DNA of 64,000 nt from DAMCZI01 sp032095175 (GCA_032095175.1 DAMCZI010000003.1:1-64000), one strand, 5' to 3'; positions 51,838 to 60,871 are shown, counted from the stretch's first letter. Program-made: numbers and translations. Notes: generated from the letters alone by a model not told the origin.

Positions 51838-53091
51838 ATGAGAAAAAGACAAGGATTACTTATCATAATGGATGGCTTAGGGGATCGCCCCAACCCAGAA
51901 TTAAATGGAATGACTCCACTTGAGAGTGCAGAAACACCGAATTTGGATTATCTTGCTTCAAAGGGAATGTGTGGGAATGTTTATCCAATAGCTCCAGGTA
52001 TAAGAGTAGGCACTGATGTTGGACATCTCCATATATTTGGATACGATAGTAACAAGGTGTATTCTGGAAGAGGACCACTTGAAGCCTATAGTGCTGGAAT
52101 AAAATTGATGCCAGGGGATGTTGCTTTCAGAGGTAATTTTGCAACTATTGACGATGATTATACTGTTATTGATAGACGTGCTGGTAGAATTCGTAAAGGA
52201 ACAAAGGAACTGGCAGAGGCAATTAATGGTTTAATACTATCCGATGGTACACAAGTATTTGTTAAGGAACTAACAGAACATAGAGTGGCAATTGTTTTAA
52301 GAGGAAATGAGCTAAGTGATAAAATATCCTGTACTGACCCAGGCACTGCAGAAGAAGGTGAGAAGCTTATTATTCCAAGTCCATTGGATGATTCTACTAG
52401 TGCAGAAAAGACAGCAAAAAACCTATGGGAATTCACAAATCGCGCATGTGAGATTTTAAAGGATCATCCTATAAACAAACAGCGTCATGCTGAAGGATTA
52501 AATATAGCTAATGTTGTAATAACTAGAGGCGTAGGTCAAGAAAAACATATACCATCTATTAAAGAACTTTATAATATCAAAGCTGCTTGTGTAGCAGGGG
52601 ATATAACTGTTGGGGGTATCGCAGAACTTGCAGGAATGGACTACTTTAGCGATGATAGTTTCACTGGAAGCTTTGATACCAACCTAATAGGTAAGGTTGA
52701 TTTGACCATTAAACTTCTTAATGAAAAGAACTACGATTGGGTTGTGATGCATGTTAAAGCTACAGATTTAGCGGGACATGATAATCTTCCAATTATGAAA
52801 AAAGATATGATTGAAAAAGTCGATAGAGCAATTGGAATTATTCTGCAAGAGATTGACATTAATAAATGCTATATAACAGTTACAGCTGACCATTCCACGC
52901 CTTGTGAAGCAAGAGATCACACCGGGGATGGAGTACCAACAATTATAGCTGGTGTAGATGTTAGAAAAGATAGTGTTAAATCTGCTGGGGAATCTCAGTT
53001 CATGTCAGGTAGCCTAAACAATCTTACTGCAAACGATATTTTTATGTTGCAGATGGATTTATTAGGTTTTACTGATAAAGTAGGTTCATAA
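51838..53091 (+). CDS. archaeal-type phosphoglycerate mutase homologue (ApgM-like)
   Basis: The 417-residue protein belongs to the alkaline phosphatase superfamily like ApgM: metal ligands in LLIIMDGLGDRP, the insertion domain (GPLEAYSAGI, FRGNFATIDDD) and the second metal site (HVKATDLAGHDN, TVTADHSTPC). The nucleophile position reads RVGTDVGHL with Thr59, where I recall Ser (GSDTAHL) in archaeal enzymes. It may be a phosphomutase for another substrate. It follows a LysR-regulated anion carrier, not glycolytic genes. Confidence 0.82.
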   Translation: MRKRQGLLIIMDGLGDRPNPELNGMTPLESAETPNLDYLASKGMCGNVYPIAPGIRVGTDVGHLHIFGYDSNKVYSGRGPLEAYSAGIKLMPGDVAFRGNFATIDDDYTVIDRRAGRIRKGTKELAEAINGLILSDGTQVFVKELTEHRVAIVLRGNELSDKISCTDPGTAEEGEKLIIPSPLDDSTSAEKTAKNLWEFTNRACEILKDHPINKQRHAEGLNIANVVITRGVGQEKHIPSIKELYNIKAACVAGDITVGGIAELAGMDYFSDDSFTGSFDTNLIGKVDLTIKLLNEKNYDWVVMHVKATDLAGHDNLPIMKKDMIEKVDRAIGIILQEIDINKCYITVTADHSTPCEARDHTGDGVPTIIAGVDVRKDSVKSAGESQFMSGSLNNLTANDIFMLQMDLLGFTDKVGS

Positions 53092-53435
53092 TTCAGTATA
53101 TATTGAGGATGTCACGAAATAGAAGCAAAATAGAACTTAATTAGCACTAACACCAGGGCCTGTCGCACTAACGAATATTATCGCCTTAAGTGCCAGGCAC
53201 ATGGCAAGTGGCAAGTTGAATAAAGCCTGATATTCTAGGATTTGTTCAATTTGCTATTTGCCATGTGCCTGGTACTTTTGAAATTTATTTTTGTTAGTGC
53301 GACAGCCCCTTGTCATCTATCACTGAGGTTTGTAAAATTAAATATGTAGGAAGTTCAAAAATAAGGGTCTGTTGGAAAAAGATATATTAGTAATGATAAA
53401 TATGTATTATAATTATACTAAGGTATGCTTATGAG
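53092..53435. other. intergenic region with long hairpin element
   Basis: Apart from the inverted-repeat element at 53156-53309 there is nothing recognisable; the last 120 bases are AT-rich and should contain the promoter of the J-domain gene. Confidence 0.5.
53156..53309. repeat. 154-bp interspersed hairpin element
   Basis: The outer arms (CTGTCGCACTAAC at 53160 and GTTAGTGCGACAG at 53293) and inner arms (AAGTGCCAGGCACATGGCAA and its near complement at about 53257-53277) fold the entire stretch into one long stem with a small loop. It ends the phosphomutase operon but is too large for a simple terminator. Confidence 0.7.
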
Positions 53436-53933
53436 TTGAATGATAAAATTACAAAGCTGAAAATAACAGCCATATTGAGGAAGGGGATAGAGTTGTATTT
53501 AGACGAATTAAAAAGAAAACTAAGGAGTTTAAAAAAACTTGAAGCCACCATAAGATTTAAGAATAGAACGTTAACTTGTAAAGAGCAATATATTTGGGAT
53601 AAGTTTTTTTCTACGAAAACTGATGGGAAGCAGGATGTAAGGTATAATATCAAGCAGCTTGCAGCAATGGATCATGAAACATTTAAGGAAGTTATTGATG
53701 AATATTTTTATCATGTATACTTTCAATATTATAAAGATAATGGAATAACGTTAAATGATTTGTATGACCCTAATCTTTTAGCAGTATTAAAGCTTCCGGA
53801 AGATGCAGCAATAGAAGATATCAAGAGAAGATTTAGAGAACTTGCATTAAAATATCATCCCGATAGAGGGGGAGATAGTGAGAAATTTATAGAACTTGTT
53901 GATGTCTATAAAAAGCTTACAGAAAATGAATAG
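53436..53933 (+). CDS. J-domain protein
   Basis: The 165-residue protein ends in a J-domain (LKLPEDAAIEDIKRRFRELA, LKYHPDRGGDSEKF) with the HPD tripeptide needed to stimulate Hsp70 ATPase. The first 100 residues are helical and of no known family. J-domains at the C-terminus are less usual than at the N-terminus. The start (TTG 53436) has only a weak ribosome site, so the true start may differ. Confidence 0.72.
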   Translation: MNDKITKLKITAILRKGIELYLDELKRKLRSLKKLEATIRFKNRTLTCKEQYIWDKFFSTKTDGKQDVRYNIKQLAAMDHETFKEVIDEYFYHVYFQYYKDNGITLNDLYDPNLLAVLKLPEDAAIEDIKRRFRELALKYHPDRGGDSEKFIELVDVYKKLTENE

Positions 53934-53976
53934 CTATTTATAATATATAAAATATTAATGTATTGGAAGTGATATT

Positions 53977-54648
53977 ATGTCTAACTATTATGCTCAGAGC
54001 TTAAACTCTATGAAGCTGCTTCAGGTTTACCAGACAAAGTATCCAAGAATAAAACGTTATTTTGATGAAGAAATCAATTTCGTACGCCAGAATTTATATG
54101 GTAATGAGAAGGTACTAGAGGTTGGGGCTGGATATGGGCGTATAATCAAGGAATTGGCACCCTTTGCAGCTAGTTTTATGGGAATTGATATCTCTAAAGC
54201 ATCAGTGGAACTTGGAAGAGATTACATCAAAGAATGTCTTAATTGCAGTATTCAGGTGATGGATGTCCACAATCTTGAGTTTGATGAGGAATTTGATGTT
54301 GTATTGTGCTTGCAAAATGGCTTATCAGCTATTAAAGGACAGCCTATAAATTTGATTAAACAATGCATGAAGGTGCTTACTTCTGGTGGAAAAGCGTATT
54401 TTAGCACATATAGTGCGAAATTTTGGAATCACCGATTAGCATGGTTCCATGAGCAGGCGGATAAAGGTCTGATTGGAGAAATTGATTTAGAAAAAACCCA
54501 TGATGGTATAATCATGTGCAAGGATGGATTTACTGCTATCACCTTTTCAGAGGATGAGCTTAAAAAACTAGGAGAGGAGTCGGGATTTCATTATCGCATT
54601 GAAGAAGTTGATGAATCAAGCCTTTTTCTCATCCTTGAAAAAATGTGA
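53977..54648 (+). CDS. class I SAM-dependent methyltransferase
   Basis: The 223-residue enzyme has motif I VLEVGAGYGRIIKEL, the acidic end of strand 2 in MGIDISKASVE and motif IV FDVVLCLQNGLSAI. A small-molecule methyltransferase of the Methyltransf_11/25 type is likely. The substrate is unknown. It lies 43 bp after the J-domain gene on the same strand. Confidence 0.82.
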   Translation: MSNYYAQSLNSMKLLQVYQTKYPRIKRYFDEEINFVRQNLYGNEKVLEVGAGYGRIIKELAPFAASFMGIDISKASVELGRDYIKECLNCSIQVMDVHNLEFDEEFDVVLCLQNGLSAIKGQPINLIKQCMKVLTSGGKAYFSTYSAKFWNHRLAWFHEQADKGLIGEIDLEKTHDGIIMCKDGFTAITFSEDELKKLGEESGFHYRIEEVDESSLFLILEKM

Positions 54649-54681
54649 GGCTAAGATGATAGAAAAACTTCATATTTGCTA

Positions 54682-54710
54682 TTGACAAAATGTGTAATAA
54701 GGAATATTCT
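54682..54710 (+). promoter_or_regulatory. sigma-A promoter of the marR-arsA operon
   Basis: TTGACA (54682-54687) and TATTCT (54705-54710) are 17 bp apart, 44 bp before the MarR start codon. Confidence 0.75.
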
Positions 54711-54754
54711 AATGATATAAACTTCGCATACCGAAATATTTGGAGGATGAATTA

Positions 54755-55240
54755 ATGCTAGAAATAGATGATATAGTTGATTTAGTTATTGAGAATGTAA
54801 AAAAACTTTTTTTTCCTGAAGAATGGATAAACCTGGATCTAAAGTTTTCAAAATCTGAGATTTTTGCATTGCTCTTTCTTGATAAAAGACATGAGGTTAC
54901 AATGACTGAGCTTGTGGAATATATAAATTCTCCTATGAGTACAGCTACAGGAATTGTTGACAGGCTTGTAAGAAATGGCTATGTTAAAAGGGATAGAAGC
55001 GAGACGGACAGAAGAATAGTAATACTCAAGCTTACTGAGGAAGGTAACAGGTTTATTAAAAATCTAAAAGATATAATATCCCAGTATCTTGATATGGTAC
55101 TTAATGATTTGACTGAAGAAGAAAAGGAATTTCTGGCCCACATAGTGATTAAGATAGTAAACAATCTTCAGAGAAAGTTTGATGATAATAAAGTCGAAGA
55201 CAAGGCTATGAATGCTATAAAGAAGATAAATATTGAATAA
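54755..55240 (+). CDS. MarR family transcriptional regulator
   Basis: The 161-residue protein has the MarR winged helix (VTMTELVEYINSPMSTATG, IVDRLVRNGYVKRDRSETDR, IVILKLTEEGNRF). ATG 54755 follows GGAGG by 8 bases. The ArsA-like gene follows after 91 bp on the same strand, so it is the probable target. Confidence 0.87.
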   Translation: MLEIDDIVDLVIENVKKLFFPEEWINLDLKFSKSEIFALLFLDKRHEVTMTELVEYINSPMSTATGIVDRLVRNGYVKRDRSETDRRIVILKLTEEGNRFIKNLKDIISQYLDMVLNDLTEEEKEFLAHIVIKIVNNLQRKFDDNKVEDKAMNAIKKINIE

Positions 55241-55331
55241 TAGCCCATTTATTGGGCATTTTTAAAAACAAATATTTCGTAATACGTAGTATTCGTATAA
55301 AGAAATAAAATGATTATAAGGGGGAAACACA

Positions 55332-56507
55332 ATGAGAATAATACTATATACTGGTAAGGGTGGAGTTGGAAAAACAAGTATAGCTGCAGCAACAGCAGTA
55401 AAAAGTGCAAAACAGGGATTAAAAACACTTGTTGTAAGTACTGACCCTGCACACAGCCTTGGAGACTCCTTTGATAGGAAGCTTTCAAATGAGCCTGTTG
55501 AAATCAATGAGAATCTCTGGGCCCAGGAAATTGATGCTATACATGAAGTAGAAGAAGGCTGGGGAAAGGTACAGAAATATTTTACGGAGCTTTTTACATC
55601 AAAGGCTGTAAAGGATATAACTACACAGGAATTAACTGTTTTTCCTGGTATGGAGGATCTATTAAGCCTTCTTAGGATAATGAATTATTATCGAGAAGGA
55701 AGATTTGATGCAATTATAATCGACTGTGCTCCAACAGGAGAAACACTTGCACTTTTAAGCTTCCCTGAGATGTTCAGGTGGTGGATGGAAAAACTTTTTC
55801 CTATTAAGAAAAAGGCAATAAAGGTTGCAGGACCAATTGCAGAATCCTTACTTAAGATACCAATGCCATCTGGCGATGTTCTTGATGAGTTTGATAAAAT
55901 ATATTATCAATTGGACGAAATGAAAAAATTATTCTCTGATAGGGAAATTACTAGCATCAGAATTGTTGTTAATCCTGAAAAAATGGTTATAAAGGAAGCG
56001 CAGAGAAGCTTTACGTATCTAAATATATATGATTTTAATGTTGATGCTGTGGTTGTTAACAGAGTAATTCCTGATAATGTATCGGACTCGTATTTTAAGG
56101 TATGGAAGGACATACAGAAGAAATATAAAGAGGATATTGTTGATAGCTTTACTCCGATTCCAATATATTATGCCCCTCTCTTTGAAACTGAAGTCGTTGG
56201 AATGACAATGCTGAACAGAATGGCAGAAGAGGTTTTTAAGGATGATAATCCAGTTGAAATAAAATACAACGGAAGAGCTCAAAAGGTGGATAAGGATGGT
56301 GAGGATTATATACTGGCAATAGATATGCCATTTATGGATAAGAAGGATCTTTCACTAAATCAAAAGGGAGATCAGCTTATTATAAAGGCTGGAAGCATAA
56401 AAAGAAATATTACACTACCAAGAACACTTCTTGATTTTTCAATAAAGAGGGCTAAATTTGAGGATGAAATGTTGAAAATATGGTTTGGGAGTGATATCAA
56501 TGAATGA
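55332..56507 (+). CDS. ArsA/Get3-family ATPase with C-terminal Hsp20-like domain
   Basis: The 391-residue protein has a deviant Walker A YTGKGGVGKTS, switch I VVSTDPAHSLGDS and switch II IIDCAPTGETL of the ArsA/Get3 class. A C-terminal 75-residue part (DYILAIDMPFMDKKDLSLNQ onward) matches the ArsA-HSP20 domain. No arsB or arsC genes are near, so arsenite export is unlikely; protein or membrane-insertion work like Get3 is possible. It overlaps the next small gene by 8 bases and follows a MarR gene. Confidence 0.87.
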   Translation: MRIILYTGKGGVGKTSIAAATAVKSAKQGLKTLVVSTDPAHSLGDSFDRKLSNEPVEINENLWAQEIDAIHEVEEGWGKVQKYFTELFTSKAVKDITTQELTVFPGMEDLLSLLRIMNYYREGRFDAIIIDCAPTGETLALLSFPEMFRWWMEKLFPIKKKAIKVAGPIAESLLKIPMPSGDVLDEFDKIYYQLDEMKKLFSDREITSIRIVVNPEKMVIKEAQRSFTYLNIYDFNVDAVVVNRVIPDNVSDSYFKVWKDIQKKYKEDIVDSFTPIPIYYAPLFETEVVGMTMLNRMAEEVFKDDNPVEIKYNGRAQKVDKDGEDYILAIDMPFMDKKDLSLNQKGDQLIIKAGSIKRNITLPRTLLDFSIKRAKFEDEMLKIWFGSDINE

Positions 56508-56709
56508 AAAGTTGATAAAGGATTTAGTAAAATTTAAGCTTAATGCTGCAGATGAGATATTAAGCCACCTACCTCAGAAGATATCAAATGAAGTGCAGGA
56601 CTTGGCAAGGATAATTCTTGAGGGTGTTAATGAAAATCTTAAGACTATTGATGAGCAGCATAAAAAAACAAAATCCTCAAGTAAGCTTAATGATATTCCA
56701 ATAGAGTAG
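56500..56709 (+). CDS. small helical protein coupled to the ArsA-like ATPase
   Basis: The 69-residue protein is amphipathic and helical (LIKDLVKFKLNAADEILSHL, EVQDLARIILEGVNENL) with a Lys/Ser-rich tail. ATG 56500 overlaps the ATPase stop, showing translational coupling and suggesting a physical partner. No family is recognised. Confidence 0.65.
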   Translation: MNEKLIKDLVKFKLNAADEILSHLPQKISNEVQDLARIILEGVNENLKTIDEQHKKTKSSSKLNDIPIE

Positions 56710-57029
56710 AACTAAATGGGGTGTTGTATGACTTTTAAATATTTATCAAAGAAATTAAGAATAAAATTATTCATTATTTCTCTTTGACGTTCTTCTTTGA
56801 TATCTCCTAAAAATCCAAAAAGCTTACCTATTGTAGGAATGGGTGAGTTAATTATATCCTTAAGCTGATGCTAGCCTTACTAAAAACCTGCATTTCCGAG
56901 CCTTTTATGTTATAATAAGTTATGCTAAATTGAAATTAGTTTTTCGGTTTAGCTTTATATAATAACTTGTTAATGTAATTGTTCTAAAGAAATAAGCAAA
57001 GCATCAAAAATTGAGAGGAAATTGTACCT
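56710..57029. other. gap with a hydrolase relic, ahead of the DedA gene
   Basis: The first half is a decayed hydrolase tail on the minus strand (listed separately). From about 56880 on it is AT-rich and should hold the DedA promoter. No hairpin with a T-run is obvious. Confidence 0.45.
56712..56872 (-). pseudogene. alpha/beta hydrolase, C-terminal remnant
   Basis: On the minus strand the frame reads HQLKDIINSPIPTIGKLFGF, LGDIKEERQREIMNNFILNF, FDKYLKVIQHPI and stops at 56712. This is the C-terminal end of PAF-acetylhydrolase or dienelactone hydrolase-like proteins, which close with an AFFDKYLKG motif. The rest of the gene is gone. Confidence 0.6.
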
Positions 57030-57650
57030 ATGCAAGATTTTGTTATCGAAATTATGAATCAGTTTGGATATTTGGGAATAGGTGTTTTGATAGCTATAGA
57101 AAACATTTTTCCCCCTATTCCTTCAGAAGTAATATTAACATTTGGGGGTTTTATGACAACCTATTCTAACATGAATGTGTGGATGGTAATTCTATCTTCT
57201 ACAGTTGGAGCGGTGATAGGTGCACTTATTTTATACAGCATCGGACGGTTAGTTACTCCTGAACATTTAAAAAATTTAGTTTCGGGGAAAGTTGGGAAAG
57301 CGTTGCATCTGCAAACTAGTGACATAAGTAAAGCTGGCAAATGGTTTGTACGAAAAGGAAATTTAGCAGTATTCTTCTGCCGCTTCGTTCCAATAGTACG
57401 CAGCTTGATTTCAATTCCAGCAGGAACAGCGAAAATGAATTTAGGTGCTTTTCTTGTGCTGACAACATTGGGAACAGCTATTTGGAACACTGTGCTAGTA
57501 TGGCTTGGCGTATTTGCAGGTAAATCATGGGAAAGAATTGTGCAATATATGAATACTTATTCTATTATCGCTTTAGTAGTAATGGGATTAATTGTTTTCA
57601 TACTTGCCATTATTTTTTATAAAAAACAGTTAAAAAGAGAAGAAGAATAA
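57030..57650 (+). CDS. DedA family membrane protein
   Basis: The 206-residue protein has the DedA/VTT layout with re-entrant and membrane helices and the conserved parts FPPIPSEVILTFGGF, and FFCRFVPIVRSLISIPAGTA with the essential Arg residues. Members flip or recycle lipid carriers such as undecaprenyl phosphate and phosphatidylethanolamine. ATG 57030 follows GAGAGGAAA. Monocistronic. Confidence 0.88.
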   Translation: MQDFVIEIMNQFGYLGIGVLIAIENIFPPIPSEVILTFGGFMTTYSNMNVWMVILSSTVGAVIGALILYSIGRLVTPEHLKNLVSGKVGKALHLQTSDISKAGKWFVRKGNLAVFFCRFVPIVRSLISIPAGTAKMNLGAFLVLTTLGTAIWNTVLVWLGVFAGKSWERIVQYMNTYSIIALVVMGLIVFILAIIFYKKQLKREEE

Positions 57651-57655
57651 ATAAA

Positions 57656-57706
57656 GGTGCCAATTATCATAGAAAGGAGAAAAAACCTCCTATGATAATT
57701 GGCACC
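57656..57706. terminator. 17-bp hairpin between convergent dedA-like and ECF genes
   Basis: GGTGCCAATTATCATAG (57656-57672) and its exact complement (57690-57706) enclose an inner GGAG/CTCC stem. It can end transcription from both sides. Confidence 0.75.
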
Positions 57707-57715
57707 TTAAGTGTA

Positions 57716-58492
57716 TTATTTTAAATTGGCTTTTGATATTACCTTTGAAAGTGGTATATATAATGCTATAGCAGCAAAGATTGAAAATGCACCATTTATT
57801 AATGTGGCAGGAAGGCTTACTGCTGAGGTTAAAACTGCTGGATAAAATCCACTTCCTGCAATTAAAAGTGTAATTACTCCAAAAACGAATTCTCCAACCA
57901 GGTTAAATGCTATACCGGAAACAGCAGCTATTATTACATATTGGATTTTAGTTGGAAACCTTTTGGAGGTTATACCTACAGCTCCTAAAGAAACTCCTAG
58001 TATAAGTGAGAAAATATATAAAACTGGGTTAACAACAAGCTTCTTTTTGATTCCTGGTATAACAATTTGATTGCCTTTTGTTATTGAAAGAATAAGTAGT
58101 AAAATACCTACTATTATAAATAGTACTGCTGCAATAGTAATCCACTTTACAGGTGATTTTGCATTTTCTTTATCCTTCTTTGATGAGACACTTCCAGTTA
58201 CTAAGCCTATACCAAACTTTAAAATAAAGGTTTTAGGAGAACTTGAAGCATAGCCATTCATAATGTCAAATAGTCCCATACCTATTGAACCGGAAATACC
58301 ACCAATAAATCCATTAAATAATAATGATGCTAATAAAACAAACATATTACCCATATGCAAAAAAGGTTTTCCAACAGGTGATGGAATAGGAATTTTAAAG
58401 TAGAGAGAAACATAGCAAAGTGCTGCAAATAAACCTATAAAAACTATTGAATGGGTTGAAAATTTCTTTTGATTTAATTGTGTTGTAGTCAT
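57716..58492 (-). CDS. ECF transporter S component, likely for a B6 vitamer
   Basis: The 258-residue membrane protein shows an S-component pattern: the N-terminal FIGLFAALCYVSLYFKIPIP helix, PFLHMGNMFVLLASLLFNGF and GGISGSIGMGLFDIMNGYA. About six helices are seen with a cytosolic insertion. No energising EcfAAT genes are nearby, as in group II ECF systems. It lies 24 bp downstream of the pyridoxamine kinase gene, so a pyridoxine-type substrate (PdxU-like) is the best guess. Confidence 0.82.
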   Translation of the reverse strand: MTTTQLNQKKFSTHSIVFIGLFAALCYVSLYFKIPIPSPVGKPFLHMGNMFVLLASLLFNGFIGGISGSIGMGLFDIMNGYASSSPKTFILKFGIGLVTGSVSSKKDKENAKSPVKWITIAAVLFIIVGILLLILSITKGNQIVIPGIKKKLVVNPVLYIFSLILGVSLGAVGITSKRFPTKIQYVIIAAVSGIAFNLVGEFVFGVITLLIAGSGFYPAVLTSAVSLPATLINGAFSIFAAIALYIPLSKVISKANLK

Positions 58493-58516
58493 TTTGGACC
58501 TCCTAAAAGTTAATTA

Positions 58517-59368
58517 TTAAATTTCTTGGATTCTTTTTATAAATTGGGGAAGTGCTCCTTCAAAATCAACTCCATTTATTGGTGGAGTTTGTCTTATGTA
58601 TGTCCTGTAAATTGATTCATGGACAAAATCAATTGCAATTTCTAGTGCATCATCAATATCCATACCTCTGACAACTAAAGCTGATAAAGCGCTTGCAAAT
58701 AGATCTCCAGTGCCATGACAACTTATATCTATTTTTTTTGATAATGCATAGTGAATTTTATTTGTTTTAGAATCATAACATGCTGCACCTATTTCATTGT
58801 CATTAAATGATACACCTGTTAATACAATTTTTGATGGACCAAGATTCGAAAGCTTTTTTAACATGCCTTCAACATATTCATGGGTATATGGTGGCTTTTT
58901 ATATTCTTCATTCAAAAGGAATGAAGCCTCAGTAAAATTAGGTATTATAATATCTGCATAGGAACACAGCTTTTTAAAACTATTGCAAATTTCTTCTCCA
59001 AGGTTGCTGTAGTATTTACCGTTATCACCCATGACAGGATCTATTATTACCATGGTTTTCTCATCTTTTAGCAGATTAATAATCTCTTTTAGAATACCTG
59101 CCTGGTGAGAATTGCATAGGTAACCTGAGTATATGGCATCAAAGTGGATTCCTAACGTACTCCAATGTTTGGCGATATTATACATATCACAGGTTAAATC
59201 TCTAATTGTATATCCTTTAAATCCCCCTGTATGTGTTGAAAGAACAGCTGTTGGCAAACAGCTGCATTCAATTCCTGCAGCTGAAATTACAGGCAGTGCA
59301 ATTGTTAATGAACATTTACCATATCCAGATAAATCATGTATTGCAGCAATTCTTTTTAAATCATTCAC
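58517..59368 (-). CDS. pdxK: pyridoxamine/pyridoxal kinase
   Basis: The protein of about 283 residues is a PfkB/ribokinase-like PdxK: AAIHDLSGYGKCSLTIALPV at the N-terminus, IIDPVMGDNGKYY, IIPNFTEASFLL and the catalytic SCHGTGDLFASAL. It phosphorylates B6 vitamers with ATP to feed PLP formation. GTG 59368 lies 8 bases after GGAGTG and matches the usual N-terminus; the frame opens further up at ATG 59413 without ribosome site. It forms an operon with the ECF S component and is divergent from the PdxR-type regulator. Confidence 0.88.
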   Translation of the reverse strand: MNDLKRIAAIHDLSGYGKCSLTIALPVISAAGIECSCLPTAVLSTHTGGFKGYTIRDLTCDMYNIAKHWSTLGIHFDAIYSGYLCNSHQAGILKEIINLLKDEKTMVIIDPVMGDNGKYYSNLGEEICNSFKKLCSYADIIIPNFTEASFLLNEEYKKPPYTHEYVEGMLKKLSNLGPSKIVLTGVSFNDNEIGAACYDSKTNKIHYALSKKIDISCHGTGDLFASALSALVVRGMDIDDALEIAIDFVHESIYRTYIRQTPPINGVDFEGALPQFIKRIQEI

Positions 59369-59503
59369 TTTCGTATCACTCCGTAATTCATTTTTAATTT
59401 GAAGATTATTCATTTAATGACTATACTATACATTAAGAATGTCATTATTAAAATGTACAAAAAATGAAATTTTAAGCAGGACAGTTTAAAGGTTGGTGTA
59501 TTT

Positions 59504-60865
59504 ATGGGGGATAAACAAGAAGCAAATTTTGAATCAATTCCATTATATATTCAGATATATAACCATTATAAGGAGCTAATAACCTCTGGAAAATTGAAAC
59601 CAGGAAGTAAGCTGCCATCTATAAGAAGGTGTGCCCTTGAAAGAATGATTAGCAGAACAACTGTTGAAGCAGCATATCTTCAGCTTGCAGCAGAGGGGTA
59701 TATAATTTCCAAGGCGGGAAGTGGTTTTTATGTTTGCGAGGTAAACTATGCTGATATTCAAAAACCTGCCAGGAAGATATATACTAAGGTAGAAGATAAG
59801 AAAAAGCCTTTATATGATTTTGTTAGTTATTCTGTTGATAGTAAAGGCTTTGACTTTGATTTGTGGAGCAGGTATATAAAAAGTGCACTTCGTAATAAAG
59901 AAAGACTTTTATATTATGGAGATACAAAAGGGGAATATGACTTAAGACTTGCCATAGCCCATTATGTATCAGAGCATAGAGGGGTTATATGTGAACCTGA
60001 ACAGATTGTAATAGGAGCAGGTGTACAGAATTTGCTCTATATTTTATGTTCCTTAACAGGGGTATCCTCTCCAGTTGTTTTTACTGGTGTTGATTTTATC
60101 CAAGGAAGAGTAGTGTTTAGGGACAGAGGCTTTGAAACAATATTTCATGAGAGTTTAACAAGTGATTTATCATATTTTGAAAAAATTAACCCTAAAATTA
60201 TATACACATCCCCTTCACATACAACGCTCTGGGGAGAAGTAATGCCAATTCAAACAAGGCTGGCACTGCTTACATATGCAAAATCCCATGAATGTTTAAT
60301 CATAGAGGATGATTATGACAGTGAGTTTAGATATTATATACGACCTGTACCATCCCTTCAAAGCTTGGATGGAGGAGAAAATGTTGTATATATGGGGACT
60401 TTCTCAAGGCTATTGCTCCCTTCACTTAGAATTAGCTTTATGGTTTTGCCAACAGGCTTAATTAGTAAATATGAAAGAAAGGGAGAGGAGTATAACCAAA
60501 CAGCATCAAAAACTGAACAAATAGCATTATGCCAGTTTATAAGGGATGGACATCTTAATAAAAAGATAAAAAAAGCAAGGAAGCTGTATATATCAAAAAG
60601 TAATATGTTCTGTAATTATGTTAAAAAGGTTTTTAAGGATAAAGCTAAGGCAATTCCAAGCTTAGGAGGATTTTTGATTCAACTTGAAGTGAAGACCACC
60701 ATGTCATCAGATGAGCTTGTTAGAAGAGCAGCCAGTGTAGGAGTTTTGGTAAAACCCCTGGATGCATCTAAAGAAAGAAAGTATCCAAGAATCTTAATGT
60801 GTTTGTCTGGAGTACCTGAGGAGGATTTTGAAGAGGTACTGAATCTATTAAATAAGGCGTTTTAG
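59504..60865 (+). CDS. pdxR: PdxR/MocR-type regulator (GntR HTH plus aminotransferase fold)
   Basis: The 453-residue protein joins a GntR winged helix (IPLYIQIYNHYKELITSGKL, LPSIRRCALERMISRTTVE) to a class I aminotransferase fold with PLP Lys region MGTFSRLLLPSLRISFMVLP and IIEDDYDSEFRY. In the first of these the usual Lys (SFSKLLLP) appears as Arg (TFSRLLLP), which deserves a check. PdxR proteins sense PLP and control PLP synthesis or salvage; the divergent pdxK-ECF operon is the clear target. Confidence 0.85.
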   Translation: MGDKQEANFESIPLYIQIYNHYKELITSGKLKPGSKLPSIRRCALERMISRTTVEAAYLQLAAEGYIISKAGSGFYVCEVNYADIQKPARKIYTKVEDKKKPLYDFVSYSVDSKGFDFDLWSRYIKSALRNKERLLYYGDTKGEYDLRLAIAHYVSEHRGVICEPEQIVIGAGVQNLLYILCSLTGVSSPVVFTGVDFIQGRVVFRDRGFETIFHESLTSDLSYFEKINPKIIYTSPSHTTLWGEVMPIQTRLALLTYAKSHECLIIEDDYDSEFRYYIRPVPSLQSLDGGENVVYMGTFSRLLLPSLRISFMVLPTGLISKYERKGEEYNQTASKTEQIALCQFIRDGHLNKKIKKARKLYISKSNMFCNYVKKVFKDKAKAIPSLGGFLIQLEVKTTMSSDELVRRAASVGVLVKPLDASKERKYPRILMCLSGVPEEDFEEVLNLLNKAF

Positions 60866-60871
60866 GTGACA

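Noticed and set aside
55332..56507. Arsenite resistance operon
   Set aside because: The ArsA-like ATPase has no ArsB, ArsC or ArsR neighbour and carries a Hsp20-like tail, so an arsenic pump is not supported.
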